From SCGC-AAA252-I15 sp043822165 (lineage in GTDB: Archaea > Altiarchaeota > Altiarchaeia > IMC4 > SCGC-AAA252-I15), in contig JBDRCA010000048.1 of NCBI GenBank assembly GCA_043822165.1, forward strand, positions 1 to 5,247: 5,247 nt of DNA, read 5' to 3'. Positions within the stretch are counted from its first letter, which is position 1. Each line of letters opens with the position of its first letter. A program made the translations under genes and the position numbers. Below are positions 1 through 4,864 of this stretch, in pieces. The notes under the pieces were generated by a model. The model had not been told where the DNA came from. It made no database searches and saw only the letters and a list, made by a program, of their open reading frames with translations.

Positions 1-1
1 C

Positions 2-109
2 CCCGCTAGGGGGCGCGCCGCCTCGGTAAACAAATTACGCTCAAAACAAGAAAGGAGGCAAAAGCAAGAGAAATATGGAATCAAAAAGCGCAATTCCTCT
101 GCGGGCTAA
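2..109 (+). CDS. C-terminal end of a basic, probably RNA-binding or ribosomal protein (5' end outside window)
   Basis: Frame 2 is open from the window edge to a TAA at 107-109 and encodes 35 residues. The tail has 12 Lys/Arg and only 2 acidic residues, with a charged helix-like stretch (KLRSKQERRQKQEKYG) ending in KKRNSSAG. This composition is typical of C-terminal extensions of ribosomal and other rRNA-binding proteins. An L15e-like archaeal ribosomal protein is one possibility, but the visible part holds no diagnostic motif and I do not assign a family. The first 26 bases are very GC-rich compared with the rest. An AGGAGG at 53-58 is read here as two Arg codons rather than as a ribosome binding site. 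The next gene begins 27 nt after this stop, so the two are probably co-transcribed. That this is coding is likely; its identity is unknown. Confidence 0.6.
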   Translation, partial: PARGRAASVNKLRSKQERRQKQEKYGIKKRNSSAG

Positions 110-118
110 AGCCCGCAG
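99..118 (+). promoter_or_regulatory. Perfect 8-bp hairpin whose loop contains the upstream stop codon
   Basis: Arms CTGCGGGC (99-106) and GCCCGCAG (111-118) are fully complementary and enclose a TAAA loop. The TAA stop of the upstream frame is the first three bases of that loop. There is no T-run after the stem, so it does not look like an intrinsic terminator. The downstream ribosome binding site begins 10 nt later. It could be a processing or stability hairpin between two co-transcribed genes, or one copy of a dispersed GC-rich palindrome; the window contains no second copy. Confidence 0.6.
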
Positions 119-127
119 TATCCTTGC

Positions 128-132
128 GAGGT
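128..132 (+). promoter_or_regulatory. Ribosome binding site for the acylphosphatase-like gene
   Basis: GAGGT lies 4 nt before the ATG at 137 and matches the pyrimidine-rich 3' end of 16S rRNA. It supports the ATG at 137 as the start. The spacing is slightly short. Confidence 0.5.
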
Positions 133-136
133 TGTA

Positions 137-580
137 ATGAAGTCCGCCAAATTCCACCTGATAGGAGAAGACTCCGACTGGTACAAACTCCGCGTCCAAA
201 AAGAAATAGAAGCCCAGGGACTGTCGGGGAACGTCCTGGACGCGGGCGCCGGAAAACTCGTCGTAGTCGCCGAAGGAGACGAAAAACACATTAACAGGCT
301 CTACGCCGCCTTAAAAGATGCAAGCCCGAGCCAAGTCGTGTTCTCGCTCGTTGAATACGGTAGACTGCCGGAAAAAACAAGGACCAGCGAAGAGGAGAAG
401 TGGGATCAAATCATCGAGCTTCTCAGGGAAGTCGAGAAGACGCTGCGTCGGGTCAACCAGAAGCTTGACTCGCAAGTGCCTGTGGCGAGCCAGCCGTCCG
501 ATGATTACGTTGAAGATGACAGGACGGATGATGATAGGAGAGAGGACGCGGAAGATGCGTTCGCGTTCATGTTCGGGTGA
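137..580 (+). CDS. Acylphosphatase-fold protein, probably non-catalytic, with helical segment and acidic C-terminal tail
   Basis: This 147-residue cytoplasmic protein has three parts. Residues 3-74 align by eye with acylphosphatases along the whole fold: the first helix (EIEAQGLSGNV, 23-33), then AEGDEKHINRLYAAL (45-59) matching the family's EGDEERVEAL region, and a last strand VVFSLVEY. The family's phosphate-binding loop (GRVQGVxFR) is absent; GEDSDWYK stands in its place, putting Lys17 at the catalytic Arg position and Asp35 at the catalytic Asn position. Acyl phosphate hydrolysis is therefore unlikely. Residues 85-112 look like an amphipathic helix. Residues 120-142 are strongly acidic, and the chain ends in AFAFMFG. 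The normal family length is about 90 residues, so the C-terminal half is an addition. No signal peptide or membrane segment is visible. A role as a binding or regulatory module is inferred from the lost active site. The fold call is fairly good; the function is unknown. Confidence 0.65.
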   Translation: MKSAKFHLIGEDSDWYKLRVQKEIEAQGLSGNVLDAGAGKLVVVAEGDEKHINRLYAALKDASPSQVVFSLVEYGRLPEKTRTSEEEKWDQIIELLREVEKTLRRVNQKLDSQVPVASQPSDDYVEDDRTDDDRREDAEDAFAFMFG

Positions 581-582
581 TA

Positions 583-589
583 TTTTTTT
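583..589 (+). terminator. T7 tract directly after a stop codon, possible weak archaeal terminator
   Basis: Seven consecutive T residues begin 2 nt after the TGA at 578-580, with no stem upstream. Archaeal RNA polymerase can terminate at T-runs without a hairpin, so this tract could reduce read-through into the long coiled-coil gene that starts 12 nt later. A TATA-element reading (GATATTTTT) is less likely, because it would place the transcription start inside the following gene. Confidence 0.3.
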
Positions 590-600
590 CAAGTTAAGAG

Positions 601-2358
601 ATGGAAGAGCGGATTAAGACTGACTTGCACAAGCTGGCTGAACTCGTGAGGGAGGAGGGTGAGACCACGTCGAGGAAGGCTGCCAAAGTCTTGGGTTTGG
701 ATTACAGCGTAGTAAACGATCTTGCGACCATTCTGTTCAGCCACCACATCATAGAGATGCAAAAAACCATAACGGGAGACACCGCGCTGAAAGCGGGGGC
801 TATGATGGAGAACATCGATTTGGGTGCGGGAGTCATACCGACTGGTGCATCTTCCGCCGAAAAAGAAAAGGTAAAACCGGATGAGGAGGAAAGCGGTAGA
901 GTAGACGACCTACTCGCCTCCCTGAGGAAGCAGCGCATAGAAGAGAGAGACAAGCAAAAAAAGAAGACAGAACAATCCGAAAAGAAAATCATCGCCCAAA
1001 TCGAGGACGTCGACAAGCTCCGGGAGAAGAGGGAGGAACTCAAAGAAGCTATAGAAAAACAGGAGATTGAGATAGAGGAGCATAAAAGGGAAGTCGATAA
1101 CCTGACGGGGGAGAGAGACAATCTTGTCAAAGGGAGGAAGGAGCTTGACGAGCGGGTGGAAAAGATTTCCGAGAAAGAGAAAATCCTGGAGGATAGAAAA
1201 ACCAGACTAGAGAAAAGAGAAGAGGAGATAAGAGAGCAGGCAAGGGTTGTTGAAGAGGAACGAGCCAAGATGGAGGATGGTTGGAGTGAACTCAAAAAGA
1301 AGCAGACGCAAGTCGAAAGATCGGTAGAAGACAACAACGCGAAAACACAGGACCTGGAAAAACGCGAAAACAATCTTAACGCAAGAGAAAAAGAACTCAA
1401 CCGCGCACAAGACGACGTGGCGAGAATGCAGGGCGAACTACAGGGCAAAGTCGGTCAACTGGAAGAATCCATGAAACACGTCGACGAAAAACTCTCGAAA
1501 GAGCTTGCCTCACGGCTCGCGATTGAAAAACAGATGCTCAAAAAACGCGGAGATGAGATACTCAAGGAAAGGATTGTGGAAGTGGACGCGAGAAAAAAGG
1601 AGTTGGAGTCTGAGAGGGAGAAAATAGCGGCGGAACACAGGAAGTGTTTGGAACAGGAGAACGAGTTGAGAAAATGCGGGGAAAAACTCGCAGATAATAC
1701 AGCGGAACTTGAGAAAAACAGGGAAAAATTGAGGACGGAAACAAGGAAACTCGAAGTCAAGACAAAGGAGATAATAGACGAGGAATCAAGGCTTCAAGAG
1801 GAAGAGGCGGAACTCAGGCAAAAAGAAGACAAAATCCGGGAAAGCCAGGTACGCCTTGAGGAGGAACAGAGGGAGATTTCTAAAAACCAGGAGATTCTAA
1901 GGCAAAAGAGCATCGAGATTGAGAAGTCGAGGGAAATCCTGGGCAAAAGAGAGATGGAGGATAAAGCCATCGAAGACAAACTCAAGCGCCTCTTCGACGA
2001 GTTAAAGGAGCGGGAGCAAATAATAAGCAAAAGAGAGGAAGACTTGGAGCGGATTGAAGACCAGATACTGGCGCGAGACAAAGAGTTGAGTGTGAGAGAA
2101 GATGAGATAGCCAAGACCGAGAGGGAGGCGTGGGAGCGGCTCATTAAGACGTACGCGGACAGGGTGGAACAAGACAGCAGACCCCAAGACGGTGGTGAAC
2201 AATGGGATATTGACAGGGATATTGTGGACCACATGGAAGTCCGAAAGAGCATAATCGAGGAAAAGAAGAAAACAAAGGATTTATTTGATAAAGAAAAGAA
2301 GAAGGTAACAGAAAAAGAAGATGAAAGTAATTCCGGCAGTGGACATTCTGGAAGGTGA
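601..2358 (+). CDS. Winged-helix-like protein with a very long coiled-coil rod, function unknown
   Basis: This 585-residue protein has a helix-turn-helix-like N-terminus (about 5-58; TTSRKAAKVLGLDYSVVNDL followed by a strand pair) of the winged-helix kind. A linker containing VIPTG follows, then a Lys/Glu/Arg-rich rod. There is no proline between Pro93 and Pro528, so the rod could span about 430 residues, or some 60 nm if continuous. REEEI/REKEL/REDEI-type units recur along it. Gly278, Gly282 and Gly285 cluster near its middle and may form a hinge. Cys349 and Cys359 are the only cysteines. No Walker A/B or ABC signature is present, so it is not an SMC or Rad50 ATPase despite the resemblance. 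No signal peptide or membrane helix is seen. ATG 601 is the first possible start, because TAA lies in frame at 595-597. It has no clear ribosome binding site. Its last 12 codons overlap hisA. DNA-binding scaffold or nucleoid architecture is only a guess. Confidence 0.8.
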   Translation: MEERIKTDLHKLAELVREEGETTSRKAAKVLGLDYSVVNDLATILFSHHIIEMQKTITGDTALKAGAMMENIDLGAGVIPTGASSAEKEKVKPDEEESGRVDDLLASLRKQRIEERDKQKKKTEQSEKKIIAQIEDVDKLREKREELKEAIEKQEIEIEEHKREVDNLTGERDNLVKGRKELDERVEKISEKEKILEDRKTRLEKREEEIREQARVVEEERAKMEDGWSELKKKQTQVERSVEDNNAKTQDLEKRENNLNAREKELNRAQDDVARMQGELQGKVGQLEESMKHVDEKLSKELASRLAIEKQMLKKRGDEILKERIVEVDARKKELESEREKIAAEHRKCLEQENELRKCGEKLADNTAELEKNREKLRTETRKLEVKTKEIIDEESRLQEEEAELRQKEDKIRESQVRLEEEQREISKNQEILRQKSIEIEKSREILGKREMEDKAIEDKLKRLFDELKEREQIISKREEDLERIEDQILARDKELSVREDEIAKTEREAWERLIKTYADRVEQDSRPQDGGEQWDIDRDIVDHMEVRKSIIEEKKKTKDLFDKEKKKVTEKEDESNSGSGHSGR

Positions 2359-3037
2359 ATGCGTACAATTAGTAGGCGGAGACCCGAAGACTAAGAAAAC
2401 ATACGGAGACCCCGTAGACATAGCAGTAGAATGGATCAACCAGGGAGCGAGAATGCTTCACATAGTAGACTTGGATGCGGCATTAGGCACAGGCGAAAAC
2501 TACGACAAAATAAAAGTAATACGCTCCAAGACGAGCGCCACGATGATTGTCGGCGGGGGCGTGAGAGACGAGGACAAGATTGACGACCTGATGCACTTGT
2601 CAGTGGATAAGATTATACTGGGGACCGCAGCCATCAACGACATAGAAAAAGACTTCGACTTCCTGAGCGGAATACGGAAGATGTACGGGCATGAAAAATT
2701 CATAGTCGCGGTCGACTCCAGGAAAGGAAAAGTCGTGACTAAAGGCTGGCAGGAGAAAACAAGCATTAAGACCGTGGACGCCATGAAAGCTCTTGAACCG
2801 TATTGCGGAGGCTTCCTGTTCACTGACGTGGATGTCGAAGGCCAGATGAAAGGCTCAAGGATGAAGAGAATACAGGAAGTCTTGGATGCGACTTCTCTTC
2901 CGGTAATAGCCTCGGGCGGCATACGAAGCAAGAAAGAGATAGACGAACTGAAGGCCGCGGGAGCATGGGGCGTAATCGTCGGCAAAGCCCTCTACGAGAA
3001 AAAGATCCCTGTTGAAGTCCTCGGTGAATACAGGTAA
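2321..3037 (+). CDS. hisA: Phosphoribosylformimino-5-aminoimidazole carboxamide ribotide isomerase (HisA)
   Basis: HisA catalyses the Amadori-type isomerisation of ProFAR to PRFAR, the fourth step of histidine synthesis, in the cytoplasm. The 238-residue length is normal for this TIM barrel. The chain opens with the family signature MKVIPAVDIL, where Asp8 is one catalytic acid. VGGGVR (77-82) and ASGGIRS (197-203) are the two phosphate-binding loops. Asp132 in AVDSRKGKV is the second catalytic acid, followed by KGW (141-143). FTDVDVEGQMKG (167-178) carries the conserved Thr/Asp segment, and GVIVGKALYEKKIP closes the barrel. The ATG is fixed by this N-terminal strand even though it lies 38 nt inside the upstream gene; a weak GAAGGT sits at 2301-2306. 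No other his genes are visible nearby, so the histidine genes are probably scattered. A dual role in tryptophan synthesis (PriA-like) is possible but nothing here suggests it. Confidence 0.96.
   Translation: MKVIPAVDILEGECVQLVGGDPKTKKTYGDPVDIAVEWINQGARMLHIVDLDAALGTGENYDKIKVIRSKTSATMIVGGGVRDEDKIDDLMHLSVDKIILGTAAINDIEKDFDFLSGIRKMYGHEKFIVAVDSRKGKVVTKGWQEKTSIKTVDAMKALEPYCGGFLFTDVDVEGQMKGSRMKRIQEVLDATSLPVIASGGIRSKKEIDELKAAGAWGVIVGKALYEKKIPVEVLGEYR
3023..3027 (+). promoter_or_regulatory. Ribosome binding site for the TatD gene, inside the 3' end of hisA
   Basis: GGTGA lies 10 nt before the ATG at 3038, within the last codons of hisA. hisA stops at 3035-3037 and the next gene starts on the following base (TAA-ATG), so the two are probably translationally coupled. 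Confidence 0.5.
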
Positions 3038-3781
3038 ATGCTCGTTGACTGCCACTGCCACTTGACGTTCCCGCAGTTTGATTCAGACAGGGAGCAAGTG
3101 ATTGACGAAGCCGCCGGGAAGGGAGTGATTATCGTAAACTCAAGCGTCGGCGTTGATGAAATCGCCAAGGCAGCGGGTATTTCTCGAAAATTCGATAACG
3201 TATTCTGGACTCTTGGTTTGACCGCCTCAACGCTTGAAGAGCGCCAGGTGGAGGAAACCATCCGCTTGGCCCGCAAACACCGGAGAGGGATAGTTGGTTT
3301 GGGAGAGGTCGGATTAGACTACCACTGGGTAAAAGACGAGGCAGGACAGGGAATGGAGCGGGAGTACTTCAGAAGATTCATAGAGCTTTCCGTTGAGCTT
3401 TCGCTGCCGTTGGTCGTGCACAGCCGCAACGCGGAAGAAGACTGCATTAAGATGCTGGACGAATACGGTAAATGCGCGCTTCTTCATTGCTTTTCAGGGA
3501 GTGTGGAGCAGGCGCTTTACGCTGCGGAGTCGGGCCACCTCATCTCTATTCCGACGAACGTCACCTACGTTAAGAGCAGGCAGCGGCTTGCAGATAAACT
3601 GCCTTTGGGCTCGATTGTCTTGGAGACTGACGCACCGTATCTTGCGCCAGTGCCAAAGAGCAGGAACGTGCCGGTTAACGTCGCCGAATCCTGCGCAAAG
3701 ATTGCGGAATTGAAAAAGACGAGCGCCGAAGATGTTGCGGCGCAGACCACGGAAAACGCCAAAAGATTCTTCAACATTTAG
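3038..3781 (+). CDS. tatD: TatD-family metal-dependent deoxyribonuclease
   Basis: This is a 247-residue amidohydrolase-superfamily TIM barrel close to the usual 250-260 residues. All expected metal ligands are visible: His6 and His8 in VDCHCHL, Glu90 in GLGEVGLDYH, His128 in VVHSRN, His150 in LLHCFSG, and Asp198 in LETDAPYLAP. Family members hydrolyse DNA in a metal-dependent way and have been linked to DNA repair and degradation; the precise substrate cannot be told from sequence. The common GxHP motif of bacterial TatD after the second barrel region is replaced by GLTAS (60-64). There is no signal peptide, so it acts in the cytoplasm; the name does not imply a role in Tat export, and no tatABC genes are seen. 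The gene abuts hisA with zero spacing. Its codon use differs from that of purM: ATA encodes only 2 of 14 Ile, and CGN encodes 8 of 15 Arg. Confidence 0.93.
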   Translation: MLVDCHCHLTFPQFDSDREQVIDEAAGKGVIIVNSSVGVDEIAKAAGISRKFDNVFWTLGLTASTLEERQVEETIRLARKHRRGIVGLGEVGLDYHWVKDEAGQGMEREYFRRFIELSVELSLPLVVHSRNAEEDCIKMLDEYGKCALLHCFSGSVEQALYAAESGHLISIPTNVTYVKSRQRLADKLPLGSIVLETDAPYLAPVPKSRNVPVNVAESCAKIAELKKTSAEDVAAQTTENAKRFFNI

Positions 3782-3812
3782 TTTTAAGTAAAAGTATGCT
3801 ATAATGTAAACC
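3782..3812 (+). promoter_or_regulatory. Candidate promoter of purM with a TATA-like and an extended -10-like element
   Basis: The 36-nt AT-rich gap between tatD and purM contains TTTTAAGTA at 3782-3790, a plausible archaeal TATA box that would place the transcription start near 3811, about 7 nt before the purM ATG. It also contains TGCTATAAT at 3797-3805, an exact match to the bacterial extended -10, which would start transcription at nearly the same base. The -35 region for the latter is poor and no purine-rich BRE is evident for the former. The absence of a ribosome binding site before purM fits a near-leaderless mRNA. Confidence 0.45.
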
Positions 3813-3817
3813 CTAAA

Positions 3818-4834
3818 ATGAACGACAAGAAACCATCAAGTTACGCGAAGGCTGGTGTTGACATAAGAAAGGAGAACCTGGCCATAAAGGGGATAAGCGG
3901 GTGGCTGGAGAAAACCTTCAAGTTCAGGGAAGGAAAGGTAGGAGCCGTCCTGAAAGACATCGGAGGATACGCGAACCTCGTAGACCTGGGAAGCACTTGT
4001 CTTGCGATGACGACCGACGGCGTCGGCAGCAAAGTCCTCGTAGCCCAGGAACTGGACAAATACGACACAGTAGGCATAGACTGCATAGCAATGAACGTCA
4101 ACGACCTCATATGCGTCGGCGCAGAGCCGATTGCGATGGTAGACTACCTCGCGGTCCAATCCATAAGCCAGGATACTGCAAGCGAAATATCCATCGGACT
4201 ATACGAGGGAGCCCAGCAGGCGGGAATAGCAATCATAGGCGGGGAAACCGCGACACTGCCTGAAGTCATATGCGGCATAGGCAACAAGGGATTCGACCTT
4301 GCCGGAACCGCGATCGGAATAGTCGAAAAAGACAAGATAATAACGGGAGACGCAATAAAACCCGGAGACGCCGTAATAGGAATAGAAAGCTCTGGGATAC
4401 ACTCGAACGGCCTCACACTCGCAAGAAAAGTAATCCCGAAAAACATGTGGAGCCAGCTTTTAAAGCCTACGAGAATATACGTGAAAGAGATACTGAGCAT
4501 AATAAACGAGTTCCCGGTCCACGGTCTTGCAAACATAACCGGGAGCGCGTTCCTGAAGCTTACGAGGATAACCAAACACGGTTTCGTGCTGGATAACATG
4601 CCTGAGCCGGAGCTCATATTCAAGAAGATGCAGGAGTTGGGATGCATCCCGGACGAGGAGATGTACAAGACCTTTAACATGGGCGTTGGATTCTGCGTTG
4701 TAACGGACGCTGAGACTGCGCAGGAGATTGTCGGAAAATACAAGACCAAATATAAACTGGATGTTATCGGCAGGATTGTCGAAGAACCGGGAGTCACGAT
4801 AAAACTAAAAGGCAAGGAATTTAAGTTAAATTAA
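3818..4834 (+). CDS. purM: Phosphoribosylformylglycinamidine cyclo-ligase (AIR synthetase, PurM)
   Basis: PurM converts formylglycinamidine ribonucleotide and ATP to aminoimidazole ribonucleotide, the fifth step of de novo purine synthesis, in the cytoplasm. The 338 residues match the normal length. Diagnostic segments appear in order: SYAKAGVDI (8-16) near the N-terminus, TTDGVGSK (65-72) and GIDCIAMNVNDLICVGAEP (86-104) at the nucleotide site, GGETATLPEV (141-150), SSGIHSNGLTLARKV (191-205), HGLANITG (235-242) and FNMGVGF (286-292). The glycine loop that usually follows HITG is TGSAF (241-245) here rather than TGGGF, a departure from the pattern I know. The start is the first ATG after tatD, with no ribosome binding site, consistent with a near-leaderless transcript. 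ATA is used for 27 of 37 Ile and AGA/AGG for all 6 Arg. Together with HisA and the purine-histidine link through AICAR, it suggests a metabolic cluster. Confidence 0.96.
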   Translation: MNDKKPSSYAKAGVDIRKENLAIKGISGWLEKTFKFREGKVGAVLKDIGGYANLVDLGSTCLAMTTDGVGSKVLVAQELDKYDTVGIDCIAMNVNDLICVGAEPIAMVDYLAVQSISQDTASEISIGLYEGAQQAGIAIIGGETATLPEVICGIGNKGFDLAGTAIGIVEKDKIITGDAIKPGDAVIGIESSGIHSNGLTLARKVIPKNMWSQLLKPTRIYVKEILSIINEFPVHGLANITGSAFLKLTRITKHGFVLDNMPEPELIFKKMQELGCIPDEEMYKTFNMGVGFCVVTDAETAQEIVGKYKTKYKLDVIGRIVEEPGVTIKLKGKEFKLN

Positions 4835-4847
4835 AACACATGTTTTA
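4832..4847. repeat. 16-bp AT-rich palindrome across the purM stop codon
   Basis: TAAAACA (4832-4838) and TGTTTTA (4841-4847) are exact reverse complements separated by CA. The left arm begins with the purM TAA stop codon. As RNA it could form a 6-bp hairpin with an ACAT loop, too weak and with too short a T-run for a convincing terminator. As DNA it has the form of a dimeric regulator's operator placed just before the ilvE ribosome binding site. Confidence 0.4.
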
Positions 4848-4853
4848 GAGGAG
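4848..4853 (+). promoter_or_regulatory. Ribosome binding site for ilvE
   Basis: GAGGAG lies 11 nt before the ATG at 4865. It favours this ATG over the in-frame GTG at 4853, which overlaps the site itself. It directly adjoins the palindrome upstream. Confidence 0.55.
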
Positions 4854-4864
4854 TGTACGATACG

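Noticed and set aside
1..26. Very GC-rich edge with a CCCC-GCTA-GGGG stem, possibly the 3' end of a tRNA, SRP RNA or rRNA
   Set aside because: No T-loop, acceptor pairing or CCA end can be traced, and the stretch reads through as codons of the truncated basic protein.
75..137. 20-codon ORF (starts MESKSAIPL) preceded by AAAGGAGGC and ending in a TAATG overlap with the next gene
   Set aside because: The purine-rich site is 16 nt from its ATG, too far for good initiation, and the same bases are better read as the basic C-terminal tail in frame 2, which stays open from the window edge. It remains a weak alternative.
702..1448. Long minus-strand ORF rich in Ser, Leu and Phe
   Set aside because: It is the mirror of the Lys/Glu-rich coiled-coil codons on the + strand; it has no domain-like pattern. 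The minus-strand ORFs at 1455-1760 and 1794-2252 have the same origin.
601..2358. Annotation as an SMC or Rad50 chromosome segregation ATPase
   Set aside because: There is no Walker A, Walker B or ABC signature at either end; the similarity would only be shared coiled-coil composition.
2500..2985. Minus-strand ORF of 161 codons inside hisA
   Set aside because: It lies fully antisense to a clear HisA sequence and shows no family motif or ribosome binding site.
3797..3805. Taking the perfect TGnTATAAT as proof of a bacterial genome
   Set aside because: The motif is short in an AT-rich gap, its -35 partner is poor, and other features (leaderless-type starts, archaeal-looking PurM and HisA, codon use) point to an archaeon.
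4144..4815. Minus-strand ORF of 223 codons inside purM
   Set aside because: It lies antisense to unmistakable PurM motifs; its apparent hydrophobic stretches reflect the complement of purM codons.
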